DNA of 64,000 nt from Acidobacteriota bacterium (GCA_031296105.1 JARLGJ010000063.1:1-64000); one strand, 5' to 3'; shown: positions 1 to 7,878, counted from the stretch's first letter. Numbers and translations are program-made. The notes: generated by a model not told the origin, from the letters alone.

Positions 1-2
1 TC

Positions 3-491
3 ATTGTGGTAGACGTGGACTACGCGGGTATCAGCGGCGCGCTGGGCACGGGCATTACCGGCGGCACGGGCAACACCAGCACCATGGATGTGGACGCGGT
101 GCGGCGGGTGAGCTTTAACGTGGGCTGCGTGACGCAGGTGACAAGCACGGCGCTGGTGCTGGACGCGCCGCTGGCGGGTGGCGCTCCGGCGAGCACGGCG
201 AAGGTGCAGCAGGTGTTGGGCTTCGTGGATCGCGAGGGCGCGAGCTTCCAGCAGGAATGGTCGGCGGTCTTCGCCCTGGAGCAGGCCAACGGCGGACAGG
301 TGTTCTTCTACTATCCGCGCTTGCAGGCCGCATACGGAGCGGAGGAGAGCGCGGACAAGATGGGCGCCGAGGTGAACCTGCTGGGGCTGCACGCGGAGTT
401 TGCCGCGCTGGCCGCGGTGGACGCCAACGACGGCGAGAGCGTGGTGTGCTATCGCACGCTGCTGCCGGCGGCCAACGTTCCGGCGTATTGA
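3..491 (+). CDS. Phage tail-type protein, 5' end outside window (partial)
   Basis: The reading frame is open to the left edge, so this is probably the C-terminal part of a longer protein; a GTG at 6 is the first visible start. About 160 residues are visible, Gly/Ala/Val rich, with no signal peptide or membrane segment, ending in a mixed aromatic/acidic region (FVDREGASFQQEW, then QVFFYYPRLQAAYG). This composition and the gene downstream suggest a tail tube or other virion structural protein. I recognise no catalytic motif. It is separated from the next tail gene by a dispersed repeat rather than by the usual overlap. The phage assignment is inferred from context (lysis genes follow); the exact role is unknown. 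Confidence 0.55.
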   Translation: MVVDVDYAGISGALGTGITGGTGNTSTMDVDAVRRVSFNVGCVTQVTSTALVLDAPLAGGAPASTAKVQQVLGFVDREGASFQQEWSAVFALEQANGGQVFFYYPRLQAAYGAEESADKMGAEVNLLGLHAEFAALAAVDANDGESVVCYRTLLPAANVPAY

Positions 492-524
492 GGACGGCTT
501 GCGTAGGTCCAGGCGTGTTTCCTC

Positions 525-581
525 AGGGGCTGAAGCCCCGCGATAGCGGAGGCATTTGCGGCACGGCTAAAGCCGTGCCCT
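525..581. repeat. Dispersed palindromic intergenic repeat
   Basis: Two short hairpins lie in tandem: GGGGC-TGAA-GCCCC at 526-539 and GGCACGGCT-AA-AGCCGTGCC at 560-579, flanked by CAGGGG and GCCCTGA. From general experience, elements of this kind (GGGGCTGAAGCCCC ... GGCACGGCTAAAGCCGTGCC) are scattered between genes in acidobacterial genomes. Here the element fills much of the 197-bp gap between two phage tail genes. It could also act as a transcription attenuator, but there is no T-run after either stem. Confidence 0.7.
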
Positions 582-688
582 GACGGATCTCGACTTGTTC
601 AGGCTCTCTCTAAAGCGCCAGGACGTAGAGGGACGGGTTGATGCCCGTCTTTTTTTGCTTGCTGCGAAGGGCAACGGAAGGATGAAGG

Positions 689-2983
689 ATGAAGCTGACG
701 ATCGACAATCTGGCGGGAGCGGGCGAGGTGGATTACACGGCGCTGCTGGACGCAGAGGCGCCACCGAAGATTGTGCGCAAGCTGAACGCGGCTCCCCGGC
801 TGACGGCGCAACTGGCGTGCACGGGCGCGCAGGCGTCCATTGCCGCCGGGGCCAAGGTGCGTCTGTATCGCGACGCGGGCGGATTCTGGTTCACGGGATA
901 CCTGACGGCCGCGCCAAGGTGGACGTGCGTGGGCCAGTCGCAAGGTGCGGATGTGTTTCGCGTGCTGCTGCAGGCAGCCGGAGAGTTGAGCATTCTGGAC
1001 CGGGTGACGCTGAGCGAGCGTGAATCGTTTGGCGGACTGACCGCGGGCGGGCAACTGGCGGCGCTGGCGGTGGAGGCAAACCCGAACTTCAACATCTCCA
1101 ACGTGCAGGACGTGGCGAGCGGAAGCACGTTGAGCGTGGAGAGCGGCGCGCCGTGGAACGCAACCGCCTCGGCGATTGCCAACGCGGCGCGCGCGGCGGT
1201 GACGAGCGAGAATCGCGCGCTGACTCTGGCGCCGGTGGGCACGGCCACACGCACGCTGAACGACACGGACGCGGGCTTTGTGCCCTCGGCGCTGAAGCTG
1301 CAAAGCGGCGCGCCGGCGGCGAACGACATCACCGTGCTGGGGCCGGACGAGGCAGCGCTGTACGTGCACGACTCGTTTACCGCGACGGGCACCGAGACGT
1401 ACTTCACCCTGTGGGCCAGCATGACGAAGAGCACGGCGGTAGTGCTGGTGGAAGATGACTTCCACACGATGGCCGTGGACGCGACGAAGTGGGTGAACGA
1501 CGCGGCGGCGGCGCTGACGTTTACCACGGGTGGCGTGGCCGCCGCGGGCGCGGTGGCACTGCGCTATCGCAACGGCGTGGAACTGGGCGGGCTGACGATG
1601 CTGGAGCAGACGGGCGTCAGCTACGCGAGCGGCACGGGAATTTTCGGCGGGCTGTTCAGCGGCGGAGAGGACGCGGCGCACTGCGTGGCCGGTGTGATGG
1701 TAACGAACGGTTCGGTGCAGGCGGTGGTGGGCGGCGTGGTCAAGGCTGTTTCGGCAACACTGGCGGCGGGAATGCTCTACGAGTTCCGCACGCTGCTGTT
1801 TCATCCGGACATGGCGCGCGCGGGACAGGTGTACGCCAGCAGTGCGAACCACGGAGCGCAATCGCGCACGGCGCAAACCTGGGCGGGCACGGCGCGCGTG
1901 GTGCTGACCATGCGGCAGATCAACCCGGCGGACCACTCGACGCTGAGCACGCAGCAGGTGGCAATTTACGACGGCACGCTGACGAACGCGCCGGCGTTTG
2001 CCAATTACCTGGCAATGTGGGGCACGAGTTTGAACTGCACACTGGGCATCGCCAAGGCCTCGCAGAGAGGCGCGGTGTGGGTGCGCTCCTGCCCGCCGGG
2101 CGGTGCGTGGCGCACGCGTGTGCTGGGCAACACGGCGGATGGCGCGGAGTGCTCGGTCGCCTCGCGCACGCTGACCTTTACCGCGGCCAGCGAGCCGGTG
2201 CTGAATGAGTTCATCGAAGTGTTCTACCGCACCACGGGGTTGGCCTCGGCGCGGGTGACCAACGCGGCCAGCGTGGCGGCCATGGCCAACTCGGAGGACA
2301 CGGGTCGGCGCGCGAAGGTCGTGCGCGTGACGCATCCCGCGCCGCGAACATCGCTGGATTGCGAGCAGGCAGCGCTGGCGCTGCTGGACGACCTGACGCT
2401 GGTTCCCTGGAGCGCCACCTACGAAGCATGGGCCGAGCGTCTGCCGGTGGGCAACGCGGATGTGGCTCCGGGCGAGGCATGGACGGTGAACGCCACGCGC
2501 TGGGGCGCGACGTTTACGGCCCTGGTGCGCGAAGTGGAGATCGCCTTTGCCGCGCTGAGCGACCGCTGGGCGCGCTACACGGTCCAGATGGCGAACGACG
2601 CCGCGGAGCTGCTGGGCCTCAAGTGCGGCAATGCGCAGCACGCGTTGCCGGCGCCGGTGGTGACCAGCCAGAGCACGGACAACGCGCTAACGCGTCCGTT
2701 GCCTCTGGAGGAGGCGCGCTTTACCACCTGGACAGCTTCAACGATGACCGTGGACGCGGGCACCGCGCCGCCGGCGGGCGGAGGTATTGAGGTGCGCGTG
2801 GAAGGAGACTGGGGATGGGGTATGACGATCAACCAGAACCTGGTGGGACGCTATACGACGCAGACGATTACCTTGCCGAACACGGACGTGACCCAGACGT
2901 TTTACCTGCGGCAGTACGACGCCAGCACGCCGCCGCGCTACTCACCGTATTCGACGGTGCTGACAATGGAAGTGCCCGCATGA
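689..2983 (+). CDS. Large phage tail / baseplate-like protein
   Basis: A 764-residue protein with no signal peptide. The ATG at 689 (MKLTIDNLAG) has a purine-rich GGAAGG about 8 nt upstream; an ATG at 682 is in another frame. The N-terminal ~110 residues look like a beta-rich tail-associated domain (VRLYRDAGGFWFTGYL). The middle is Ala/Gly/Thr rich, with a segment around residues 250-420 resembling a lectin/laminin-G-like beta sandwich. The C-terminal ~80 residues (PPAGGGIEVRVEGDWGWG ... FYLRQYDASTPPRYSPYS) look like a fibronectin-type or carbohydrate-binding end. The last codon overlaps the next gene (ATGA). Size, composition and the following lysis cassette suggest a tail fibre/baseplate component; no family is identified with certainty. 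Confidence 0.6.
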   Translation: MKLTIDNLAGAGEVDYTALLDAEAPPKIVRKLNAAPRLTAQLACTGAQASIAAGAKVRLYRDAGGFWFTGYLTAAPRWTCVGQSQGADVFRVLLQAAGELSILDRVTLSERESFGGLTAGGQLAALAVEANPNFNISNVQDVASGSTLSVESGAPWNATASAIANAARAAVTSENRALTLAPVGTATRTLNDTDAGFVPSALKLQSGAPAANDITVLGPDEAALYVHDSFTATGTETYFTLWASMTKSTAVVLVEDDFHTMAVDATKWVNDAAAALTFTTGGVAAAGAVALRYRNGVELGGLTMLEQTGVSYASGTGIFGGLFSGGEDAAHCVAGVMVTNGSVQAVVGGVVKAVSATLAAGMLYEFRTLLFHPDMARAGQVYASSANHGAQSRTAQTWAGTARVVLTMRQINPADHSTLSTQQVAIYDGTLTNAPAFANYLAMWGTSLNCTLGIAKASQRGAVWVRSCPPGGAWRTRVLGNTADGAECSVASRTLTFTAASEPVLNEFIEVFYRTTGLASARVTNAASVAAMANSEDTGRRAKVVRVTHPAPRTSLDCEQAALALLDDLTLVPWSATYEAWAERLPVGNADVAPGEAWTVNATRWGATFTALVREVEIAFAALSDRWARYTVQMANDAAELLGLKCGNAQHALPAPVVTSQSTDNALTRPLPLEEARFTTWTASTMTVDAGTAPPAGGGIEVRVEGDWGWGMTINQNLVGRYTTQTITLPNTDVTQTFYLRQYDASTPPRYSPYSTVLTMEVPA

Positions 2984-3201
2984 CGAACTTTGAAGAACGC
3001 GTGCTGCGCGACCTGGGCGAGTTGAAGGCCAATATGCGGTTCATTGTGGGCAACGGCAACGAAGGAAAAATTCAGGAACTGGAGACACGCATCCAGCGCC
3101 ACGAAGCAGCACTGCAAAGAGCCATGGGATTGGGCCTGGCGGCGGGCGTGCTGCTGACGGTGTTTCACGTGGCGTTGGATGCGCTGCGCCTGGTGCATTG
3201 A
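2980..3201 (+). CDS. Small coiled-coil/membrane protein, XhlA-like (phage lysis)
   Basis: A 73-residue protein: a charged N-terminal helix (residues 1-45, heptad-like LGELKANMRF ... ELETRIQRHEAAL), then one hydrophobic helix at about 48-68 (MGLGLAAGVLLTVFHVALDAL). Helical stalk followed by one C-terminal transmembrane segment is the architecture of hemolysin XhlA-type proteins, which sit beside holins and endolysins in phages. The start overlaps the upstream stop as ATGA and its stop overlaps the endolysin start (TGATG), so the genes are translationally coupled. The XhlA comparison rests on architecture only. Confidence 0.6.
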   Translation: MTNFEERVLRDLGELKANMRFIVGNGNEGKIQELETRIQRHEAALQRAMGLGLAAGVLLTVFHVALDALRLVH

Positions 3202-3647
3202 TGATGACGAAAGAAGAATTCGTAAAGACAGCGCTGGCGGCGGCCGAGGAGAGTTCGCACACGAGCGGACTGCCAGAGTGGGTGACGGTGGCGCAGGCGG
3301 CGCTGGAGAGCCGATGGGGCGCATCGTGGCTCTCCTGCCGGGCGCACAACTACTTTGGCATTAAGGCACACAAGGGACACGCGGAGATCCTGCTGCCGAC
3401 GACGGAGTGCGCGCGGGGCACGACCGAGCACGTGACGGCGGCGTTTGCGAAATATGGCTCGATGCTGGAGTGCTTCCAGTGCCGCGATCATCTGCTGACG
3501 CACGCGGCGGTGTACGCCGCGGCCCGCGAGAAGCGCGCGGACGAAGAAGCGTTCATCGACGAGATGGCGCGGCATTGGGCCACCGATCCGCACTACGCGG
3601 AAAAGCTGAAGGCCGTGCTGCACGAGGTGAAGGGAGGAACGGAATGA
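3201..3647 (+). CDS. Phage endolysin, glucosaminidase (FlgJ-like) family
   Basis: A 148-residue single-domain protein. The ATG at 3201 overlaps the preceding TGA; ATG 3204 is an alternative. Residues ~25-60 carry the glucosaminidase signature: VAQAALESRWGAS, with Glu as the likely catalytic acid, followed by the NYFGIK motif. A later segment (AFAKYGSMLECFQCRDHLL) and DPHYAEKLKAVL match the usual end of the family. It should hydrolyse the glycan strands of peptidoglycan at lysis. There is no signal peptide, so export would need a holin or a tail needle. It lies between the XhlA-like gene and a small hydrophobic gene, with ATGA overlap to the latter. Confidence 0.85.
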   Translation: MMTKEEFVKTALAAAEESSHTSGLPEWVTVAQAALESRWGASWLSCRAHNYFGIKAHKGHAEILLPTTECARGTTEHVTAAFAKYGSMLECFQCRDHLLTHAAVYAAAREKRADEEAFIDEMARHWATDPHYAEKLKAVLHEVKGGTE

Positions 3648-3898
3648 TTTTGCTGGCGACGTTGCTGCGCGGGATTTCGTTTATTCCCGCGCTGGTGCAT
3701 GGCGTGGAAGGACTGCTGGGCGCCAAGACCGGCGCGGACAAGAAACAGGCGGTGCTGAGCTTTGTATCGGCAGCGCTGGGACTGGGCACGGGCACAAACA
3801 CGGTGAGCGACGCGGAGAAGTTCGAGGCGGGATTGGGCAAGGTGATCGACGGCGTGGTGGACTGCATGAACGCCTCGGTGTGGGCGAAGGCGAAGTAA
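3644..3898 (+). CDS. Small hydrophobic phage protein, possible holin
   Basis: An 84-residue protein whose ATG overlaps the endolysin stop (ATGA). A hydrophobic N-terminus (residues 2-27, MILLATLLRGISFIPALVHGV) is followed by a moderately hydrophobic Ala/Gly segment (QAVLSFVSAALGLGTG) and an amphipathic C-terminal helix. Position at the end of a lysis cassette and small size suggest a holin or holin-associated protein, but the hydrophobic segments are marginal and no family is recognised. A hairpin with a short T-run about 45 nt downstream closes the unit. Confidence 0.5.
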   Translation: MILLATLLRGISFIPALVHGVEGLLGAKTGADKKQAVLSFVSAALGLGTGTNTVSDAEKFEAGLGKVIDGVVDCMNASVWAKAK

Positions 3899-3942
3899 CA
3901 GGACTCCTGGCTGGCGAAACCGGCTGGGACCGGTATCGCATG

Positions 3943-3976
3943 GGCGGCGAAGCCAAATGGCTTCGCCGCCGATTTT
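3943..3976 (+). terminator. Rho-independent terminator of the phage lysis cassette
   Basis: A perfect 12-bp stem GGCGGCGAAGCC / GGCTTCGCCGCC (3943-3954 with 3959-3970), loop AAAT, then GATTTT. It lies 45 nt after the last lysis gene. The T-run is short, so termination may be partial. Confidence 0.7.
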
Positions 3977-4416
3977 GTACTTGAGGAAAAACCTACGACA
4001 ACTTCATTACCCTTCTACCGCCGGGTTGACTCAAGTCATTGTTTTTGAAGAGCTTGAGGTAAACTTCAGGCACTAGTTCCCATACGGGGGAGGTCTATGG
4101 GGGCCATATTCTGGGAACCTATAGTAACCCCACGTCAGAGAGCCGGACTCGACAGGGTCCCCCGGTGACGTTAAACTCTAAAAAAGAGAGATTGACGACT
4201 TTAAAGGGAATGTCCCTTTGAAAGCTATACTTGTGTTGCTTTATCAAGTTCAGAGAGGAGTTTGATGACTCCGAGTATGGCACAGCGACCCGACTCCATT
4301 CCTACGACCGACCTGTGTGTATATTTGTTTTGGAATTGATGTTGTTTGGAGTGCGGGTTCTCGCCGAATATGTAGCGTGTGCGTTTATCGCATTGCGTTG
4401 GAAGTGAAGGAGAGCA
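3977..4416. other. AT-richer, hairpin-rich non-coding stretch
   Basis: About 440 bp without a convincing gene and visibly lower in GC than its flanks. It contains several small inverted repeats: GTTCCCA/TGGGAAC enclosing ~30 nt (4076-4118), TATGG-GGG-CCATA near 4097-4109, and AAAGGGA-ATG-TCCCTTT (4203-4219). It ends in a good ribosome-binding site for the gene at 4417. The region could be a phage attachment junction, a leader, or a small structured RNA; nothing seen decides between these. Confidence 0.4.
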
Positions 4417-4935
4417 ATGACCGAATTGACCAATCATCCACTAATGTTGACTTTGAAGGATACGGTCTCGGGTGACGGCTTCTTGGCAGGTATCACATTG
4501 TCAGGTCGCGCGTTGGTGCGAAAAGAGGAAGATGACAAGTGGTGGATGTACGGTGTCCGCCCGGCAGGGTTATGCGAATCAGGAGATACCGTCAAGGAAG
4601 CGTTCTCGCGTTTCAGGGGACGGTATACCGAGATACTTTTCGATATTGCCGAAGAGAGCCATGACTTCGAGACATTCAAGAGTTTAGTTGAGGAGTTCTT
4701 CCATGAGCATGATGCTGATGATGAAGACAGTCGTCTGTGGGAAGAATCGCTAGCGCAAATCAGGAAAGGAAACATCGACCCGCCGGACCCCTTTGCCGAC
4801 CTACCGAGAGAGTCACCAGAAACTAAACCGGCCCAGATCATGGTGGAGAGGTTAGATTCACAAGAAAAACGATTCCTGCGGAGCGACAATGTGCGGGATT
4901 CTTACTCGCTGGCGTGTCTTCCGTGCGCGGCATAG
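4417..4935 (+). CDS. HicB-like putative antitoxin
   Basis: A 172-residue acidic protein with AAGGAG about 6 nt before the ATG. Residues ~20-75 resemble the partial RNase-H fold of HicB antitoxins: a short beta hairpin (DKWWMYGVRPAGLCESGD) followed by a helix with the usual spacing (TVKEAFSRFRGRYTEILF), like the 'PDLPGC..GDT.EEA...' pattern. The C-terminal half is acidic and Pro-rich (HDADDEDS, IDPPDPFADLP) and I see no clear ribbon-helix-helix or HTH. It is followed after 7 nt by a small HicA-like gene. GC is lower than in surrounding genes, as expected for acquired DNA. The family call is an inference from pattern, not from a search. Confidence 0.5.
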   Translation: MTELTNHPLMLTLKDTVSGDGFLAGITLSGRALVRKEEDDKWWMYGVRPAGLCESGDTVKEAFSRFRGRYTEILFDIAEESHDFETFKSLVEEFFHEHDADDEDSRLWEESLAQIRKGNIDPPDPFADLPRESPETKPAQIMVERLDSQEKRFLRSDNVRDSYSLACLPCAA

Positions 4936-4942
4936 CTGAATA

Positions 4943-5164
4943 GTGTCCACCACAACCCCATTATCGGACGTGGAACGCATGTTGGAGCATTGCGCCAAAG
5001 GCTCTGACATCCGTTTAGCCACGCATAGCCGGGTTGTTACCTATGACGGACGTACCTATCGTGACCTGCCGAAGTTTAAGGAAATTGAAATAGGACATAT
5101 AAGGAAGATGGTCAGACATCTCGGCATCAACAAAGAGTGTGCCAAGAAGTATGGCTGTTTCTGA
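4943..5164 (+). CDS. HicA-like putative toxin (mRNA interferase fold)
   Basis: A 73-residue basic protein. The only upstream start is the GTG at 4943; an in-frame ATG at 4979 is an alternative. The core THSRVVTYDGRTYRDLPKF and then EIEIGHIRKMVRHLGI follows the HicA/double-stranded-RNA-binding layout (beta strands, a turn with DGR, then a helix ending KxxRxLGI), but the usual 'KGSHH' catalytic His is replaced by 'THSR' with a single His. HicA toxins cleave mRNA and are neutralised by HicB. Here the antitoxin-like gene comes first, the reverse of the classical order. A strong terminator follows 30 nt after the stop. Confidence 0.5.
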   Translation: MSTTTPLSDVERMLEHCAKGSDIRLATHSRVVTYDGRTYRDLPKFKEIEIGHIRKMVRHLGINKECAKKYGCF

Positions 5165-5194
5165 TGCATTCCAGCTGATTCCAGGTTGTTTTGA

Positions 5195-5227
5195 AGGTGG
5201 CGGGGCTCCGGCCCCGCCACCTTTTTT
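5195..5227 (+). terminator. Strong rho-independent terminator after the hicBA-like pair
   Basis: A 12-bp perfect stem AGGTGGCGGGGC / GCCCCGCCACCT (5195-5206 with 5211-5222), tetraloop TCCG, then a T-run to 5227. It terminates the plus-strand toxin/antitoxin-like pair and insulates it from the convergent E2 gene. Confidence 0.88.
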
Positions 5228-5306
5228 GTGCCCGAAAATAGGTGGGTATCAAAAGAGGCGGCGAACCAAGGTCCGCCGCGAAATATCGCTTAAGCTTGCG
5301 CTTCGC

Positions 5307-6923
5307 TTACAGCGCCTCGTTCCAGTTTTCCAACACACCTTTGACGACCATCATGAACTGGTCGGCGACGGCGCCGTCGATGATGCGGTGGTCGAAGCCG
5401 ATGGCGATGGTCAGCATGTTGCGTATGGCGATGGTGTCGTTGCCTTCCTTATCCGTGAGCACCACCGGCTTTTTGACGATGTTGCCGATGTCGAGGATGG
5501 CCACCTGCGGCTGGTTGATGATGGGCAGGCCGAAGCTGGCGCCGAAGATGCCGGGGTTGGTGATGGTGAAGGTGCCGCCCTGCACTTCGTCGGGCTTCAG
5601 CTTCTTGGTGCGGGCGCGCTCGCCGAGGTCGTTCAGCGCGCGTTGCAGGCCGGTGAAGCTGAGTTCGTCGGCGTGGCGGATGACCGGCACGAGCAGGCCC
5701 CAATCGAGCGCAACGGCGATGCCGATGTTGATGTCACGCTTGTAGTGGATGTTCTCGCCCTCCACCGAAGAATTCAGGATGGGCCAGGCGCGCAAGCCGC
5801 GGGTGACGGCGCGGATGAAGAACGGCGTGTAGGTGAGCTTGAGGCCGGTCTCCTGCTGGAAGCGCGACTTGTTCTTTTCGCGCAGGCGCACGATGCGCGT
5901 CATGTCCACATCAAAGACCGTGTGCACGTGGGCGCTGGTGCGGCGCGAGGCGATCATGTGCTCGGCGATCTTTTTGCGCATCACCGACATGGGTTCGACC
6001 ACGCCGGGCGTGCCGGCAAACTTGCTGGGCGCGGCGGGCGCAGGGGCTGTTGGAACCGGGGCCGGGGCCGCCACTGGCGCGGGCGCAGACTTCGACCGCT
6101 CGATGAAGGCGAGGATGTCGTCCTTGGTGACGCGTCCGCCGGTGCCGGTGCCGGGCACCTGGCGCAGATCGACGTTGTTCTCCGAGGCCAGCTTGCGCAC
6201 CAGGGGCGAGGAGCGGACGTCTTCTCCGGCGGCAACCGGAGCGGGAGTTGCTGCCGCGGGCGATGAGACGGTTAACGCTGCGCTGCCGGCCGCAGGCGCT
6301 GGGGCGGGTAACGCTACGCTGCCGGCTGCGGACGCGGGGCCTCCGATGACGGCGACGACGGCGTTGACTTGCACGGTTTGACCGGCTTCGGCTTTGATGG
6401 CCGTGAGCACACCGGAGGCGGGCGCGGGAATTTCGGCATCGACCTTGTCGGTGGAGATTTCAAAGAGCGGCTCGTCGCGGTTGACCGTGTCGCCAACCTT
6501 TTTGAGCCACTTGGTAATGGTGCCCTCGAAGATGGATTCGCCCATCTGCGGCATGACGACGTCGGTGGCGGGGCCGCTGACGCCGGGAGCCGCAGCAGGA
6601 GCCGGGGCGGATGGGGCCGCAGCAGCGGCGGACGCGGGAGTCGAGGCGGGTAACGCGGCGGCGCCGCTGCCGGCCACGGGCGCAAGGCCGTCATCAATGA
6701 CGGCGACGACCGCATTGACCTGCAAGGTCTGGCCAGCCTGGGCCTTGATCTCCTTGAGCACGCCCGAGGCGGGCGCGGGAATCTCGGCGTCCACCTTGTC
6801 GGTGGAGATCTCGAAGAGCGGCTCATCACGGTTCACCGTGTCGCCGGGTTTCTTGAGCCACTTGGTGATGGTGCCTTCAAAGATGGACTCGCCCATCTGG
6901 GGCATTACGACGTCGATTGCCAT
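5307..6923 (-). CDS. sucB: 2-oxoacid dehydrogenase E2, dihydrolipoamide acyl(succinyl)transferase
   Basis: A 538-residue E2 with two N-terminal lipoyl domains (about 1-80 and 115-195), each with the lipoylation motif EISTDKVDAEIPAP (Lys of DK). They are joined by Ala/Pro linkers to a peripheral-subunit-binding domain (SSPLVRKLASENNVDL ... GTGTGGRVTKDDI). The C-terminal catalytic domain ends in DHRIIDGA, carrying the active-site His and Asp. The start was set at the ATG at 6923 (MAIDVVMPQMGES) because AAGGA lies 5-6 nt upstream; a GTG at 6938 is also in frame. The two-lipoyl architecture matches succinyltransferase-type E2 proteins of actinobacteria and acidobacteria. No E1 or E3 gene is adjacent, so the acyl specificity is not proven. 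Confidence 0.88.
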   Translation of the reverse strand: MAIDVVMPQMGESIFEGTITKWLKKPGDTVNRDEPLFEISTDKVDAEIPAPASGVLKEIKAQAGQTLQVNAVVAVIDDGLAPVAGSGAAALPASTPASAAAAAPSAPAPAAAPGVSGPATDVVMPQMGESIFEGTITKWLKKVGDTVNRDEPLFEISTDKVDAEIPAPASGVLTAIKAEAGQTVQVNAVVAVIGGPASAAGSVALPAPAPAAGSAALTVSSPAAATPAPVAAGEDVRSSPLVRKLASENNVDLRQVPGTGTGGRVTKDDILAFIERSKSAPAPVAAPAPVPTAPAPAAPSKFAGTPGVVEPMSVMRKKIAEHMIASRRTSAHVHTVFDVDMTRIVRLREKNKSRFQQETGLKLTYTPFFIRAVTRGLRAWPILNSSVEGENIHYKRDINIGIAVALDWGLLVPVIRHADELSFTGLQRALNDLGERARTKKLKPDEVQGGTFTITNPGIFGASFGLPIINQPQVAILDIGNIVKKPVVLTDKEGNDTIAIRNMLTIAIGFDHRIIDGAVADQFMMVVKGVLENWNEAL

Positions 6924-7044
6924 TTGATCCTTCCCCACGGCCGTAAGTATTTCGTTACAGCGTCAACGGGACATTATATACGCCGCCGCATGGGGGACGC
7001 AGGGGGCAACCCCGGACCAGCACCGGGTGCGCACCAACCCGGCA

Positions 7045-7737
7045 CTACATTTCAAAAGCGACGTGAGCCACGCGACCCACGACGTAATCGGCAAAGGTGC
7101 GGCCGCGAGCGATGGCGATAAAGTCGAGAGCGCAGCGCTGGTTCTCCGGACGCAGCGTGAGCTGGTTGCCGTGCAGTTCGACGTAGCGCACCAGGCAGCG
7201 GGAGCCGTCCTTGACCACGTAAAGGTTGGGCTCGCGCTTGCGATAGGGCTGCAGAGAGTTGTAGTGGCGGTCCACCAGCATCATGGCACCGGCCACCAGG
7301 CGCGGACGCAAGGCCTCCCCGGCATCGCGATCGGCGCGCAGCAGCACAAAGCGCTGCCAGTTGTCGCGCTGGCTGGCCGCAGCCGGATGCAGACGGCGCA
7401 GGAAGGTTCGCTTGAAGCGGAGATACTCCTGCACTTCGTTCTGCGCGAAATCATTTTGCAACAGCACCGCGGGCGAAACGACGGGCACGGCCTCAAAGGC
7501 TACGTCGGAGGGCACCTGCCGCTCAGGCGGGATGAGGTCGCGCACCTCGAGGCTGAGCACCTGCAGGACGCGGTCCATGGCCTCCAGGCTGAGGCCGCGA
7601 CGCTGGTTCATGAAGTTGGAAATGTGGGCCTGCTGGAAGCCGGCGCGGCGCGCCAGTTCCGTACCGGTCAGCTCGCGCGATTGCACGCGCTCGCCGACAA
7701 GCTCCCGTAAGCGGTCGTGAAGATCTGCCATCAACAT
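7045..7737 (-). CDS. XRE-family repressor with S24-like C-terminal domain
   Basis: A 230-residue regulator. Residues 1-60 form a Cro/C1-type helix-turn-helix (LTGTELARRAGFQQAHISNF, then SLEAMDRVLQVLSL). The C-terminal half (GAMMLVDRHYNSLQPYRKRE ... LYVVKDGSRCLVRYVELHG) resembles the S24/LexA-like sensor fold, but I cannot place a Ser/Lys catalytic pair. The start was set at ATG 7737 because AGGAG lies 8 nt upstream; ATG 7731 is possible. It is divergent from a small gene at 7879, and two near-identical 16-bp sites lie in the shared promoter region. Phage-repressor-like autoregulation is an inference from this layout. Confidence 0.8.
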   Translation of the reverse strand: MLMADLHDRLRELVGERVQSRELTGTELARRAGFQQAHISNFMNQRRGLSLEAMDRVLQVLSLEVRDLIPPERQVPSDVAFEAVPVVSPAVLLQNDFAQNEVQEYLRFKRTFLRRLHPAAASQRDNWQRFVLLRADRDAGEALRPRLVAGAMMLVDRHYNSLQPYRKREPNLYVVKDGSRCLVRYVELHGNQLTLRPENQRCALDFIAIARGRTFADYVVGRVAHVAFEM

Positions 7738-7757
7738 CAGCGGGCTCCTGAGTAAAC

Positions 7758-7804
7758 AACTTTAAGATATGTTCCATGAAACCGAAGTAACTTTAAGCAA
7801 TGTT
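7758..7804. promoter_or_regulatory. Tandem operator candidate between divergent genes
   Basis: Two direct copies of AACTTTAAGNNATGTT (7758-7773 and 7789-7804; 14 of 16 positions identical) lie 31 bp apart, i.e. about three helical turns on one DNA face. A degenerate third copy (GGCTTAAAATATCC) follows near 7811. They lie 20-70 bp upstream of the XRE repressor start and upstream of the divergent small gene, the position expected for an autoregulatory operator. Confidence 0.55.
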
Positions 7805-7878
7805 TTTCGTTGGCTTAAAATATCCCATTCACGCATGATGCGCGTGCGTATTCCGGAAATAAACCAAGGGGGTGAGAC

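Noticed and set aside
599-2641. 680-codon open frame on the minus strand opposite the large tail gene
   Set aside because: His/Arg/Gly-biased composition typical of antisense frames in high-GC DNA; no ribosome site and the plus-strand gene fits the phage context.
4225-4437. 70-codon minus-strand frame before the HicB-like gene
   Set aside because: No ribosome site, overlaps the start of a better-supported gene, composition unremarkable.
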